Positions 17,174 through 26,959 are shown, numbered from the stretch's first letter. The stretch is DNA of 64,000 bases from Domibacillus indicus (GCF_023715895.1 NZ_JAMBOO010000014.1:1-64000), one strand, 5' to 3'. Notes: a model not told the origin generated them from the letters alone. Translations and numbers: made by a program.

Positions 17174-17209
17174 AAGCCAGGGAAGGACGGGACTGCCTTG
17201 GCTTTTTTT
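17174..17209 (+). terminator. Terminator of the ABC exporter operon
   Basis: AAGCCAGGG and CCTTGGCTT form a stem with one bulge, followed by seven T. Confidence 0.7.
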
Positions 17210-17523
17210 ATTGGTGATAAACGGTCAGTTCAAAGCATGGCTGTACTGCGGCAAAAATGTAACGGTGCAGAAGAAGGGAAGTATCGTGGTTTAAGAAAAA
17301 TTCATATACAAAAAAATGGAGTATGTAAAAGTGAAATAAAAAGAGAATTGGATGTGTTTAATTTCTTTAAAAGGAGCAATGCTGAAAAAATTGTTGTGAA
17401 GGAAGAGGGGTAAAGTGAAGTTTTTTTGAGTATTCTTAAAATAAATTCTAGATGAAAATGATATTTATTATCAACAGAAGGGCTAAGAGATGGCAACCTA
17501 TATTACGGTTGCCTTAAAGAGAA
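17210..17523. other. Gap without recognised gene
   Basis: About 310 bp with biased open frames but no ribosome binding site or recognisable product. GGCAACC...GGTTGCC at 17492-17513 may be the terminator of the DUF1540 gene on the minus strand. Confidence 0.3.
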
Positions 17524-17679
17524 TTACAGCTCTGGAACAAACGTTTTGCAATCAGTTTCTTCACTATTAGATGCTTCTTTCCCCTTATGGCTGACAACAT
17601 AAATTGCTTCTGCTGCACATTTATTTCCCGATGCCCAATACTTGCAGTTATTTACCTCACATAGAACGTCTTTAGCCAT
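17524..17679 (-). CDS. DUF1540 domain small Cys-rich protein, 51 aa
   Basis: Starts MAKDVLCEVNNCKYWASGNK and carries four cysteines in the pattern C-x4-C-x8-C and a later C in TDCKTF, characteristic of DUF1540 proteins, which occur as one or two ~45-residue units in Firmicutes. AGAGGAGGTG lies 7 nt before the ATG, an excellent signal. Metal binding is assumed for the family; the function is not established. The gene is monocistronic. Confidence 0.85.
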   Translation of the reverse strand: MAKDVLCEVNNCKYWASGNKCAAEAIYVVSHKGKEASNSEETDCKTFVPEL

Positions 17680-17782
17680 GATTGTACACCTCCTCTTTAG
17701 TTATTTATATTTTAGCCAGATTTATTTTTTATTAAACATAGAACAGGTAATAAAGAAGGTGAAGGCCATTTATTCATAAAAA

Positions 17783-17838
17783 AATCTCCAGCTGGAGCAT
17801 GGAACTGGCCTGTTTCTCAGACAGGATCAGTTCCATGA
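17783..17838 (-). terminator. Terminator of the siderophore-binding protein gene
   Basis: Two nested hairpins: CATGGAACTG...CAGTTCCATG (17798-17838) and CTCCAGCTGGAG (17788-17799), followed on the minus strand by seven T. Reads out of the gene ending at 17915. Confidence 0.7.
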
Positions 17839-17914
17839 GTAGAAAAAAGATTTTCTTCCCGCATAGAGATGCATGTATGCATTATTTTACTATAAGAAAA
17901 AAGTGTTTGTTTTC

Positions 17915-18883
17915 TTATTTGCTTTTCATAATTTCAGAAAGGTCATCCAGCATTTTATTTGCTGCAATAACTCCGCCGGCTGTGTTCCAAATTGAATCAT
18001 CTACTTTATGAGCGTTTCCGGTTTTTACTGCCTGAAGATTTTTGAAAAGAGGATCGTTGATCCATTCTTTTTCAAGTTCTGTCGCTTCGCCGCTTCCATC
18101 TTCAAATGTGAAGTAGAAAAGAACATCGCCATCCATGGCTGGAATGCGTTCTTTTGTTGCATTTTTCTCGGCAAAATCATCTTTGTCCTGTTCTGCCGGA
18201 CGGGCAAACCCAAGCTGTTCTAAAATAACACCGGAGAAAGAATCTTTATGATAAATACGAACATCACCCGGCATGAAACGTACCATAGAAATTTCCTTCT
18301 TCACTTTGTCGCCCAGGTCTGCTTTTAAATCTGCAATCCGCTGGTCATATGCTGCAATGACTTCTTTGCCTTCTTCTTCTTTGTTCACTGATTTTGCATA
18401 TAATTCAAAATTTTCTTTCCATTCTCCGCGTAGTGTTTCTGAAAATACAGTCGGTGCGATGGCACTTAACTGGTCATAAATTTTTTCCTGGCGCAATTTA
18501 TTGCCAATAATCAAATCTGGCTGAAGCTTTGCGATCGCTTCTACATTCACAGGATCTTCCTGTCCCACTACTTCTACGCCTTCCATCTGGTCTTTAATAT
18601 GGTCATACCATGGGTCGCCAGCGTAAGATTGAACAGCGCCAACCGGTTTAACGCCAAGCGCAAGCAGGGCTTCTGTTCCTTCATTTGTCAAGATCACGAC
18701 TCGCTCAGGTGTTCCTTTAATCTCCGTTGTCCCCATTGCATGTTCAATCGTATAAGATTCTTCAGCCGGTGCTTCCTTTTCTCCTTCAGCGCCCGCTGTT
18801 TTTTCTTCTTTGTTTCCACAAGCTGCTAAGATGAGCAGCAATAGAACCGAAAGCAAAGATAAAATAGATTTGTTCCACTTCAT
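17915..18883 (-). CDS. Ferric-siderophore-binding lipoprotein (YfiY-like)
   Basis: A 322-residue FecB/FhuD-family solute-binding protein. The signal peptide ends in a lipobox LILAACGNKEE with the acylated Cys at ~22, so it is tethered to the outer face of the membrane. The core reads VVILTNEGTEALLALGVKPVGAV ... LQPDLIIGNKLRQEKIYDQLSAIAPTV, typical of catecholate/hydroxamate siderophore receptors. It resembles B. subtilis YfiY (schizokinen/arthrobactin uptake). It is transcribed divergently from its permeases, with two Fur boxes between them, and so should be iron-repressed. Confidence 0.88.
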   Translation of the reverse strand: MKWNKSILSLLSVLLLLILAACGNKEEKTAGAEGEKEAPAEESYTIEHAMGTTEIKGTPERVVILTNEGTEALLALGVKPVGAVQSYAGDPWYDHIKDQMEGVEVVGQEDPVNVEAIAKLQPDLIIGNKLRQEKIYDQLSAIAPTVFSETLRGEWKENFELYAKSVNKEEEGKEVIAAYDQRIADLKADLGDKVKKEISMVRFMPGDVRIYHKDSFSGVILEQLGFARPAEQDKDDFAEKNATKERIPAMDGDVLFYFTFEDGSGEATELEKEWINDPLFKNLQAVKTGNAHKVDDSIWNTAGGVIAANKMLDDLSEIMKSK

Positions 18884-18911
18884 ACGTATGTATCCCCCTA
18901 TAAAAAATCTT

Positions 18912-18926
18912 TGAAAATGATTTTCA
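18912..18926. promoter_or_regulatory. Fur box 1
   Basis: TGAAAATGATTTTCA, a perfect 7-1-7 palindrome close to the Bacillus Fur consensus TGATAATNATTATCA. It lies 30 bp upstream of the binding-protein gene. Confidence 0.8.
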
Positions 18927-18980
18927 TTACCATTTACAACGTTTATAGTAATGGCATCCTATCCTTAAGTCAATAGCAAA

Positions 18981-18995
18981 TGATAATGATTTTCA
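18981..18995. promoter_or_regulatory. Fur box 2
   Basis: TGATAATGATTTTCA matches the 7-1-7 Fur consensus with one mismatch. It lies on the permease side of the divergent promoter region. Confidence 0.82.
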
Positions 18996-19084
18996 AAGTC
19001 ATTGACGGTAAGGCTTGTTTTTCTTTACAATATCACTGGAATCGCTTTTAAAAGTTATGTATGGGCGGCAGGAAGGATACGAGG

Positions 19085-20083
19085 ATGGAGAATGTAACAA
19101 AAAATCTATTACTTTTACTAGGTGGTATGTTAGCTGCAGCGCTATGTATGCTGTTAAGTATTGTATACGGCTATACAGATACCTCCTGGAGGGAAGCCTA
19201 TCAGGCATTTGTACAGTTTAACGGTTCAACCGATCACTTAGTGATTCAAAACGTCCGGCTTCCAAGGGCGCTCATTGCTGGAGCGGCAGGGGCAAGTCTG
19301 GCTATGGCAGGAGCTATTATGCAGACTGTGACCAAAAACCCGCTGGCAGCGCCAGGTATTCTTGGAATTAACGCGGGGGCGAGCTTTTTTGTTGTCGCTG
19401 CTATAACAATATTTGGCTTAAACGGAACGCAGACTCTTTCCTGGGTTGCTTTTGCGGGGGCAGGGCTGGCCGCTGTTCTTGTTTTCTGCATAAGTGGAGC
19501 TGGCAGAGAAGGGATGACCCCTATGAAACTAACTTTGGCAGGTGCGGCTATTGCGGCCATGTTTTCTTCGTTCACGCAGGGGCTTCTTGTTTTAGAAGAT
19601 TCAGCTCTTGAACAAGTGCTCTTTTGGCTTGCTGGCTCTGTGCAGGGGCGGAAGCTTGAGGTGCTGCAAGCCGTTTTTCCTTATTTAGCAGCTGGATGGG
19701 TACTCACTCTTTTACTGGCCAAAAAGTTGAATGTTCTGGCGATGGGTGATGATGTCGCGAGAGGACTTGGTCTTAACCTAGTGCTTGTGAAATTTTTATC
19801 TGTCATGGTCGTTGTACTGCTTGCGGGCGGAACAGTTGCAGTAGCCGGGCCCATTGGATTTGTAGGAATCATGGTTCCTCATATTGCAAGAAGCTGGATT
19901 GGAATCGATCATCGCTGGCTGCTGCCTTTTTCAGGCTTGCTTGGCGCTGTTTTTCTGCTTGCAGCAGATATCAGCGCCCGCTATATTATCATGCCGCAGG
20001 AAGTGCCGGTTGGTGTTATGACGGCTGTGATTGGAGTGCCATTCTTTATTTACATTGCAAGAAAGGGGTTTGGCGCTCAATGA
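19085..20083 (+). CDS. Iron-siderophore ABC permease (FecCD family, first subunit)
   Basis: A 332-residue BtuC/FecCD-type permease with about ten membrane helices. Typical signatures are RLPRALIAGAAGASLAMAGAIMQ near residue 60 and GPIGFVGIMVPHIAR near residue 255. The ATG at 19085 is preferred over 19061 because AGGAAGGA lies 7 nt before it. The stop overlaps the next permease start by 4 bp (ATGA). It forms a heterodimer with the following gene product and is driven by the Fur-controlled divergent promoter. YfiZ of B. subtilis is the likely counterpart. Confidence 0.9.
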   Translation: MENVTKNLLLLLGGMLAAALCMLLSIVYGYTDTSWREAYQAFVQFNGSTDHLVIQNVRLPRALIAGAAGASLAMAGAIMQTVTKNPLAAPGILGINAGASFFVVAAITIFGLNGTQTLSWVAFAGAGLAAVLVFCISGAGREGMTPMKLTLAGAAIAAMFSSFTQGLLVLEDSALEQVLFWLAGSVQGRKLEVLQAVFPYLAAGWVLTLLLAKKLNVLAMGDDVARGLGLNLVLVKFLSVMVVVLLAGGTVAVAGPIGFVGIMVPHIARSWIGIDHRWLLPFSGLLGAVFLLAADISARYIIMPQEVPVGVMTAVIGVPFFIYIARKGFGAQ

Positions 20084-21135
20084 AGCGATATCAAGTAACA
20101 CGGCTGTCTCAAGGCCGTATATCTTTTTTGCTGGATCTAGTAGCCACAAAAAAAATTCTCTTATTATTTTTTGTACTTTTAGCCGTTTTTACAGTAAGTG
20201 CAGCTTTAGGTGATATCAGGCTCAGCTTTATGAGCGTACTTCAAACATTTGTAGGCGGCGGCACACAGCTGGATCAGTTAGTTGTGTTTTCTTTCCGAAT
20301 GCCAAGAATGATTGTAGCCATGCTGGCAGGAATGTCGTTGGCCATGGCGGGAGCTATTTTGCAGGGACTGGTGCGAAATCCACTCGCATCTCCTGACATT
20401 ATTGGTCTTACGGCAGGGGCAAGTGCAGCTGTTGTCAGCTTTTTGGCTCTTTTCAGCAATGAAAGCAATGCCTTAACGGTCAGTATACAGTGGCTGCCGC
20501 TGGCTGCTTTTCTAGGGGCTGCGCTGGCCGCTCTGCTCGTTTACGTATTGTCCTGGAAAAACGGTGTTTCACCTGTCCGCATGGTGCTCATTGGCATCGG
20601 GGTATCTGCTTTAATGCAGGCAGCTACGACGATGATGATGATCGTAGGGCCCATTCATCAGGCAAGCCAGGCTAACATCTGGATTACAGGGACGGTTCAT
20701 GGAGTGAACTGGAAAGAAGTTTCCATTATGGCTCCTTATGCAGTATCTCTCATGATCATTACGTTTTTGGCGGCACGCCATCTTAATATACAGGAGCTTG
20801 GGGAGGAGCTGGCCGTAAATGCCGGAGTAAAGGTGGAGCGCCAGCGTTTTTGGCTGATTTTACTTGCGACTGGGCTTGTCGGCGGTGCAGTAGCGTTCGC
20901 GGGAGGAATTGGTTTTGTCGGTTTAATTGCTCCTCATATGGCAAGGAGGCTGGTCGGTTCATCGTTTGGTCCCTTGCTCGCTGCTTCGGCTTTATTAGGT
21001 GCTATTTTAGTTATACTGGCAGATTTAGTTGGCCGCACCCTTTTCTTGCCGTTAGAAGTTCCTGCTGGTGTATTTACGGCTGGAATTGGCGCCCCTTATT
21101 TTATTTATTTACTTTTACGGTCAAAACGGCTATAA
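20080..21135 (+). CDS. Iron-siderophore ABC permease (FecCD family, second subunit)
   Basis: A 351-residue FecCD permease, second half of the heterodimer. Signatures are SFRMPRMIVAMLAGMSLAMA at residues ~70-90 and GIGFVGLIAPHMARRLVG near residue 285, the coupling region that contacts the ATPase. Counterpart of B. subtilis YfhA. It is translationally coupled to the upstream permease through an ATGA overlap. Confidence 0.9.
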   Translation: MKRYQVTRLSQGRISFLLDLVATKKILLLFFVLLAVFTVSAALGDIRLSFMSVLQTFVGGGTQLDQLVVFSFRMPRMIVAMLAGMSLAMAGAILQGLVRNPLASPDIIGLTAGASAAVVSFLALFSNESNALTVSIQWLPLAAFLGAALAALLVYVLSWKNGVSPVRMVLIGIGVSALMQAATTMMMIVGPIHQASQANIWITGTVHGVNWKEVSIMAPYAVSLMIITFLAARHLNIQELGEELAVNAGVKVERQRFWLILLATGLVGGAVAFAGGIGFVGLIAPHMARRLVGSSFGPLLAASALLGAILVILADLVGRTLFLPLEVPAGVFTAGIGAPYFIYLLLRSKRL

Positions 21136-21148
21136 GGAGTGAAAACAA

Positions 21149-21973
21149 ATGGCTGAAACGAGCATTACAACAGAGCAATTAACATTGTCATATGGGAAGA
21201 ATATTATTATCGACGAACTTGATTTAGCGATACCAAAAGGGAAAATTACGGTTTTAATAGGAGGCAATGGATGCGGCAAGTCAACGCTGCTTCGGTCGGC
21301 AGCAAGGCTGCTAAAGCCGATTTCCGGAACGATTCTGCTCGATGGAGAAGAGATTGCCAGTATGCCGACAAAGGAAGTAGCCAAAAAAATGGCTATCCTG
21401 CCACAGTCGCCATCTGCCCCGCAGGGACTGACCGTGCTGCAGCTAGTCAAGCAGGGGCGCTATCCGCACCAAACATGGCTGAAGCAGTGGTCTTCTGAAG
21501 ATGAAACCGCCATTCAAAATGCTTTGGCGTCAACCGGCCTTCTTGACTTGCAAGACCGCCCTGTTGATGAGCTGTCCGGCGGACAAAGGCAGAGAGCCTG
21601 GATTGCCATGACCCTTGCTCAAAACACCGAGACGATTCTGCTTGATGAACCTACTACTTACTTAGATATGACCCATCAGATTGACATTTTGGATCTGCTG
21701 TTTGAATTAAATGAGCTTGAACAGCGGACGATTGTGATGGTGCTGCATGATTTAAACCTGGCTTGCCGCTATGCACATCACATTATCGCCGTTAAAGATA
21801 AAGGGGTTTATGCGCAGGGCGCCCCCGAAAACATTATGAACAGTGAACTTGTAAGACATGTTTTTCAAATGGAATGCCAAATCATAACGGACCCTCTTTT
21901 CGGTACACCGCTTTGTATTCCGTATGGAAAAGGCCGTTCTATTTTGGAAAGGTCACCTTCTTATGCAAAGTAA
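21149..21973 (+). CDS. Iron-siderophore ABC transporter ATPase (FecE/YusV-like)
   Basis: A 274-residue ATPase with Walker [11 protein letters not shown]-loop [10 protein letters not shown], signature [12 protein letters not shown], Walker [12 protein letters not shown] and switch His [12 protein letters not shown]. The sequence is that of the FecE/FhuC group. AAGGAGTG precedes the ATG. Having its own ATPase in the operon differs from B. subtilis yfiYZ-yfhA, which borrows YusV. It energises uptake with the two upstream permeases. Confidence 0.92.
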   Translation: MAETSITTEQLTLSYGKNIIIDELDLAIPKGKITVLIGGNGCGKSTLLRSAARLLKPISGTILLDGEEIASMPTKEVAKKMAILPQSPSAPQGLTVLQLVKQGRYPHQTWLKQWSSEDETAIQNALASTGLLDLQDRPVDELSGGQRQRAWIAMTLAQNTETILLDEPTTYLDMTHQIDILDLLFELNELEQRTIVMVLHDLNLACRYAHHIIAVKDKGVYAQGAPENIMNSELVRHVFQMECQIITDPLFGTPLCIPYGKGRSILERSPSYAK

Positions 21974-22703
21974 CTGGACAGCGAAAGAAAAAGAGCTGTT
22001 GAAATCAAGAAGTCGTTTTTTATTTGAGAAACCAAAAAGCGGAAAAGGTGTACCGCTTTCTGTTTTTCTTGAACCAGCCGCTTTTTCCGCTTTTTTAAAA
22101 AAAGAAGCCGGCCGTATTGGATCAGATAACACAAAAGTCGCCGCTTCGATTTTCATTAAGCGTTATGCATTTTTACTAGTTGGGGTTCTTGCTTCCTGGT
22201 CGTTTTTCCGCAAGCCCTTTTTCTTTTCGCCCCAGGCCATTTGGCTGGTTGATGATGGCCATTTAGATGCTTGGAGGCCAAAGTTTTTCCTGGATGAAGC
22301 GGTCTGCAGGCAAAAACACGGGCGGATTGAAGAAGCGCTTTATCATATGAACGCGGTGATTGAATCTGCCAAAAAAGCAACCGGAATTTCTCCCGCTATT
22401 CTACGAGAAAACTTGGCAGTATATATATTTTGGCTCTATGAAACGGTAGCGGAAGAAAAAGAATTGTCTGCTGTATCGAAAAGAGCAAAAAAAGACTTTA
22501 TGTGGCTGCTGGCACCAGAGCAGGCCTCTCTTTTTGGAGGAGACGAGGCAAATCCGCTTGCTGCTTATTTTAAAGAAAAAGAAGCCATTGAAGGGCAGAA
22601 GAAGCCATTACGCATTCGGTCTACCTGCTGTTTAAACGTTAAGCTTAAAACAGGAGGAAAAAGATGCTCGGTTTGTCCAGTTCAACATAAAGCAGATTGC
22701 TAA
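21963..22703 (+). CDS. FhuF-like siderophore-iron reductase (2Fe-2S)
   Basis: A 246-residue protein starting [19 protein letters not shown], overlapping the ATPase end by 11 bp. The C-terminus carries the FhuF-type cluster ligands CC-x10-C-x2-C in [20 protein letters not shown]. FhuF proteins release iron from imported hydroxamate or mixed siderophores by reducing it in the cytoplasm. Position as the last gene of the uptake operon fits that role. A longer start at 21924 exists but overlaps the ATPase more and has no better ribosome binding site. Confidence 0.85.
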   Translation: MQSNWTAKEKELLKSRSRFLFEKPKSGKGVPLSVFLEPAAFSAFLKKEAGRIGSDNTKVAASIFIKRYAFLLVGVLASWSFFRKPFFFSPQAIWLVDDGHLDAWRPKFFLDEAVCRQKHGRIEEALYHMNAVIESAKKATGISPAILRENLAVYIFWLYETVAEEKELSAVSKRAKKDFMWLLAPEQASLFGGDEANPLAAYFKEKEAIEGQKKPLRIRSTCCLNVKLKTGGKRCSVCPVQHKADC

Positions 22704-22803
22704 GAAGGCAGAAAGAGAGCTTGTTAAGCAGGGCTTTATCGTTAGCATCTCAAGTCGACAAAAAGGTTTCAATAAAAGAAATGTTTTTAAAGCGAATACA
22801 TAA
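22636..22803 (+). pseudogene. Decayed gene fragment
   Basis: An open frame without a start codon encodes [20 protein letters not shown] followed by GFIVSISSRQKGFNKRNVFKANT, which looks like the C-terminal end of a real basic protein. It overlaps the end of the FhuF-like gene in another frame. No family recognised. Likely a remnant of an inserted or deleted gene. Confidence 0.35.
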
Positions 22804-23005
22804 TTGAGGAAGGGCGTTTGCTCGACTGTATAGCTGCTAAAGAGCTGCCGCACATGGGTTTAATGAAGAACTAAAAATAGCTTTTATGAGTGCATCGTAC
22901 AGCCTCTCAGCAGTAATAATTGAGAAGACATATCCATATGCTTTGACTAAAGAAAGTAATGAACGGCTTCCGCCTGTCGAAGACAAAATAGGTAGGGGTG
23001 TGTCT

Positions 23006-24445
23006 ATGGCTGCTATTACCGGCAATGGTTATATTGAACGGATTGATCGGCTGCACACATGTGTCTGGATCGATGGAGTCCCGGTAACAGGCAAAATCTC
23101 GGAGCATCCGGCATTCAAAGGAGTCATGAAAAGTCAGGCCGCACTGTATGACTTGCAGCATAAGAACTCTCTTAAAGGGACCATGACATATCCGTCACCG
23201 TTAAGCGGGGCTCCGGTAGGGATGTCGTACTTACAGCCGAAAACAAAGGAAGAGTTAATGAAAAGGCGGGCGATGATCCAGCAGTGGGCATTGTCAAACA
23301 ACGGCATGATGGGCAGAAGCCCGGATTATATGAATACGATGCTGATGGGATTTGCTTCTTCGGCCAATTGGCTGAAAGGGAAAGAACATTGCTTCCCGGA
23401 GCATTTGCTGAAGTTTTATGAATATGCGCGCGAAAATGACGTTTCGATGACTCACACATTTATCGATCCGCAGGTAAACCGGGGCAAGTTTTACTTTGAA
23501 AACACCGATGAACCGATAGCGGCCAAAATTGTAGGCACAAACAGTGAAGGCATTATTATAAAAGGAGCGCGTCTCCTGGCCACACAAGGCGGGATCACCG
23601 ATGAAATCGTTGTTTACTCAGCAGGCGGCATTCAGGAAAAAGCCAAAAGCTTTGCTTTTTCGATCCCCAGCAACAGTGATGGTCTTACGTTTATTTGCAG
23701 AGGCTCGTTTGTAGAAGGAGACTCTGCTTTCAACTATCCGCTTAGCTCAAGGTTTGAAGAAATGGATACGATTGTAGTGTTTGATCATGTAGTGGTTCCG
23801 TGGGAACGTGTTTTTTACTATCACAATATAGAAGTGTCTAACAGCTTTATGCCATCCAGCTCCGTTTTGCCTTTTACACTTCATCAAGTAGCTTCCCGGC
23901 AGATTGTAAAAACAGAATTTGTATTGGGGATTGTTCAATCCATTATTGAAACAATCCATATTGGAGAATATCAGCACGTTCAGGACAAAGCGTCTGAAAT
24001 CATTACTGCTTTAGAAACGATGAAGGCTTTAGTGATGAAGTCAGAAGCCGAGGCACAGATCGATGAGTGGGGCTTTATGCGGCCGGATCAAACAACTCTT
24101 CAAATTGCCGTCCATTTTTTCCCGCGCATTTATCCACGGTTTGCAGAAATCATTCAGCTGCTAGGCGCAAGCGGATTAATGACTCTCCCAACTGAAAAGG
24201 CCTTTCAGTCTAATATCCGAAAAGACCTGGACCACTACCTGCAGGCTAAAGCTGCGAATGCGGAGGACCGCGTGAAAATATTTCGCCTGGCCTGGGATTT
24301 AACGATGAGCTCGTTTGGTACACGCGAAACGCTGTATGAACGGTTTTTCTTTGGCGATCCCGTTAAACTTTCCAGCCACTTATATTTTTCTTACGACAAA
24401 AAGCCGTATGTGGACCGGGTAAAGAACTTTCTGCAAAAAGAGTAG
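23006..24445 (+). CDS. 4-hydroxyphenylacetate 3-monooxygenase family oxygenase (HpaB/PvcC, YoaI-like)
   Basis: A 479-residue FADH2-dependent monooxygenase of the HpaB family, acyl-CoA-dehydrogenase fold. Recognisable segments are KGVMKSQAALYDLQH near the N-terminus, MTHTFIDPQVNRGKFYFENT around residue 155, and FDHVVVPWERVFYYHN around residue 265. These enzymes hydroxylate phenols ortho to the OH group with FADH2 from a partner reductase; no reductase gene is adjacent. The ATG at 23006 has TAGGGGTG 5 nt upstream and gives the usual family length; an upstream start at 22886 would add 40 unrelated residues. Confidence 0.85.
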   Translation: MAAITGNGYIERIDRLHTCVWIDGVPVTGKISEHPAFKGVMKSQAALYDLQHKNSLKGTMTYPSPLSGAPVGMSYLQPKTKEELMKRRAMIQQWALSNNGMMGRSPDYMNTMLMGFASSANWLKGKEHCFPEHLLKFYEYARENDVSMTHTFIDPQVNRGKFYFENTDEPIAAKIVGTNSEGIIIKGARLLATQGGITDEIVVYSAGGIQEKAKSFAFSIPSNSDGLTFICRGSFVEGDSAFNYPLSSRFEEMDTIVVFDHVVVPWERVFYYHNIEVSNSFMPSSSVLPFTLHQVASRQIVKTEFVLGIVQSIIETIHIGEYQHVQDKASEIITALETMKALVMKSEAEAQIDEWGFMRPDQTTLQIAVHFFPRIYPRFAEIIQLLGASGLMTLPTEKAFQSNIRKDLDHYLQAKAANAEDRVKIFRLAWDLTMSSFGTRETLYERFFFGDPVKLSSHLYFSYDKKPYVDRVKNFLQKE

Positions 24446-24502
24446 GCTGAATCGATAGCAGAGGTAAACGGCAGACCTGCACTACCTCATAAACACTTTT
24501 TA

Positions 24503-24560
24503 AAAAGCTTGGAAACCTGGTAGAGAACAGCATGATCTCTGCAGGATTTCCGGCTTTTTT
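24503..24560 (+). terminator. Terminator of the monooxygenase gene
   Basis: A long imperfect stem, AAAGC..GGAAACCTGGTAGAGA pairing with TCTCTGCAGGATTTCCGGCTTT, followed by six T. Confidence 0.7.
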
Positions 24561-24717
24561 GCTGTGAACAAATGTTTCAACGAGGAAAAGAAAGCAGTGG
24601 TTCTTTATGGGGATCAAAATGCCGATAAAGAATGCGCCATCTTAAAATGCCTGAAGCAGCATCGCCAGCTTTTATATATCAACTTTGGGGGTAAGGTAAG
24701 AAAAAGGAGAGGATCTT

Positions 24718-25194
24718 ATGAGCGAAGCAAATCATCAAACGGAAAAGCAAATGATTTCATATATTCGTGCTCATCATAAAAGCGGCATTTGTTCCAAACG
24801 GGAGTTGTCAAAGCAAATCGGTTCGATAAGCGAAATCAACCAAGCAATTGATACATCGAGTCAACTGGTCGAATGGGGGAAAGATCAGGTTATCTTGGCC
24901 GAAAAGCTTATTATTAGAATCAGTGACCGGAAAATCATTACTAAATACTTTCATCATGCTTTTGAAAAAGGAGGGTTTTCTCCTCACCAGCTGCTCCAAG
25001 AAATGAAAACAGACAGAAGACTGGCTGCTATATTAAGAGAAAAAAGAATTAATGAACCAGCCCAGCTCGCTTCCTTGATAAAGATGCTTCTTCCAAATGT
25101 AAAGGGAGACAGTCAATTTCTTCAATTAGCGGATAGTCCGATTGATAGTTTGAACAAAGCTGAAACGTTTATCGGACAGATTCCTAAACCATAA
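24718..25194 (+). CDS. Hypothetical protein, 158 aa
   Basis: Unrecognised soluble protein. The start is ATG at 24718 behind AAAGGAGAGGA. The N-terminal 45 residues (SKRELSKQIGSISEINQAI) look like a winged-helix or HTH segment, and the middle is a basic helical region (ISDRKIITKYFHHAFEKGG). No signal peptide, membrane helix or cysteine motif is visible. It stands alone between two long intergenic stretches. A DNA-binding role is only a guess from the N-terminal pattern. Confidence 0.5.
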   Translation: MSEANHQTEKQMISYIRAHHKSGICSKRELSKQIGSISEINQAIDTSSQLVEWGKDQVILAEKLIIRISDRKIITKYFHHAFEKGGFSPHQLLQEMKTDRRLAAILREKRINEPAQLASLIKMLLPNVKGDSQFLQLADSPIDSLNKAETFIGQIPKP

Positions 25195-25844
25195 TGTAGA
25201 TAAGAAATTTTATGGCATTTTAGTGATGAATTTTTAAAAGGAACGAGCCGGCGAGGAGATAAAGCGGGAGGATGATCGCGAATGGCTCTCTTGATTTTTT
25301 TCAGGTATTTTCAAATACCCATTAGTTTGAAATCGGTTTTATCAATAGATAATCACTACTTTATATTAGTAGGGTCAGTTTTATTCAAGCAGTTTTAAGC
25401 TGCTTTTTAAGTTTAATGAGGGTTTTTATAAGAAGAAGAGTGATATATTTTCATAATATGTTTTTTATCTATATTACGTTTTTTCCTTTCTGACGACTCG
25501 AATAGGTGCATAGCATTACTGTTACCTCACCTTTTTTTCTTGTCATTACGCATCATTCGCCTTTAATCAGCAGAAAAAGCCCTGCCTTTTTATCGATTTT
25601 TTTACCTTTAAAAGTTATTAGCGAAGGAATTTAGTCAATTTTACCTTTTACAGGAAAATAAAAATAACAAAAAATATGAATTAGTAGATACTTATGGAAA
25701 ATAAAGATAATTATGTATGTACATATCATGGTTCACAGCGTCGAAAATAGTCTAATGAATAGTCCTTCAACTCTATTAAAAGCAAGCAAATAACGTGATA
25801 AAGTCGAATAGGGAAGTACGATAAATGGAATGGAGGATGACGGA
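25195..25844. other. 650-bp AT-rich intergenic region
   Basis: No gene is recognisable. Several short inverted repeats occur (for example AGCAGTTTTAAGCTGCTTTTTAA near 25389-25409), which could be weak terminators. The sequence upstream of 25845 presumably holds the carboxypeptidase promoter, but I see no consensus pair. Confidence 0.4.
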
Positions 25845-26909
25845 ATGAATGTGAAAAAGAAAGTTTTATCTGTTTCTTTGTCCGGTTTAATAGCGTGGGG
25901 GGCTGTAACGGCTGTTTCTCTTCCAGTCAGTGCAGTAGGAAATGGCCCGAGTGCTGGTAATGGCTCCGTCCAAACGTCTAACCTGCATACATATGAAAGC
26001 ATGGCGGCGTATTTAAAAACAGAAGACGCAAAGCAGGAAGCGATGGAGCTTGAAATCATCGGACAGACAGTAAAAGGCCGGGATATTTATATGGCCAAAT
26101 ATATTTCGAATCCTTTGAATCCAACCATTTTATTTTTAACCCAGCAGCACGGCAATGAGCAGCTGACTACAGAAGGAGCTTTAGAGTTTATTAAACACCT
26201 GGGTACCAGCAAAACAAAAGATGTTTTAAACCATGTAAATATATTGGTGATTCCAATGCTTAATGCGGATGGAGCCATGGGAGATGTGAATTTCTCTCTT
26301 GATGAGTATATGGCTGATGGAGATCGCCATTTAACACGGTATAATGCGAACAATATAGATTTAAATCGTGAGCATGATAAAGCCATTGGTGAGATGCAAA
26401 TTGAAGTGAAATCTTTATATCAAAATGTGTTTGAAAAGCACAACATTAACTATATGATTGACCTGCATCATCAAGGAACATTAAGCGAGACCAATGGCGA
26501 ATTGGTATCGGGCTCTATACTTTATCCTACAAATGCTGATGTGAAGCCAGAAGTGCTGGAGAACTCTAAAAAACTCGGTTCTGTCGTGTACCACGCTATT
26601 GAAGAAACCGGATGGGGCCATATTGGCAAATACAATGGCGGTAATGGGGTGAATATCGGGCGAAACGGGGCTGCCGTCCGATATGATATTTCTACGCTTC
26701 TTTTTGAGATGCGCGGCATGTCTGATCACTCTATAGAATCCTATGCACTTGGACAAAAAAGCAACGGCTATTTAATCAAGCAAACGATTACGACGCTCGA
26801 TGCGACTGTCAGAGCCATTGCAGATGGATCTATTGAAACAGCGGATACTAGCTTCTGGGATACGCTTCCGATTCAAACGAACAGGCCGGGCGAAGAAGCT
26901 GACGAGTAA
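25845..26909 (+). CDS. Secreted M14-family zinc carboxypeptidase
   Basis: A 354-residue exported metallopeptidase. The signal peptide spans residues ~1-30 (MNVKKKVLSVSLSGLIAWG ... VSA). Zinc ligands are His and Glu in QQHGNEQLTTEGA and a distal His in MIDLHHQG; substrate-binding Arg in NNIDLNREHDKA; the general-base Glu in LLFEMRGMSDHS. All catalytic positions are therefore present. The ATG at 25845 is 8 nt after GGAGG. It probably trims peptides or cell-wall stem peptides outside the cell. Monocistronic with a downstream terminator. Confidence 0.85.
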   Translation: MNVKKKVLSVSLSGLIAWGAVTAVSLPVSAVGNGPSAGNGSVQTSNLHTYESMAAYLKTEDAKQEAMELEIIGQTVKGRDIYMAKYISNPLNPTILFLTQQHGNEQLTTEGALEFIKHLGTSKTKDVLNHVNILVIPMLNADGAMGDVNFSLDEYMADGDRHLTRYNANNIDLNREHDKAIGEMQIEVKSLYQNVFEKHNINYMIDLHHQGTLSETNGELVSGSILYPTNADVKPEVLENSKKLGSVVYHAIEETGWGHIGKYNGGNGVNIGRNGAAVRYDISTLLFEMRGMSDHSIESYALGQKSNGYLIKQTITTLDATVRAIADGSIETADTSFWDTLPIQTNRPGEEADE

Positions 26910-26924
26910 AATAATATTATCAGA

Positions 26925-26959
26925 AAACCCGCTTCAACATATAGAGCTGAAGCGGGTTT
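26925..26959 (+). terminator. Terminator of the carboxypeptidase gene
   Basis: AAACCCGCTTCA and TGAAGCGGGTTT form a perfect 12-bp stem with an 11-nt loop, then ATTGTT. Confidence 0.8.

Noticed and set aside
17156-17413. 85-codon plus-strand ORF after the ABC permease
   Set aside because: Its first codons are the terminator hairpin of the exporter operon; composition is random and no ribosome binding site fits.
24564-24779. 71-codon ORF between the monooxygenase and the 158-aa protein
   Set aside because: It starts in the terminator region and overlaps the next gene's ribosome binding site and start in another frame; possibly decayed sequence but not supportable as a gene.
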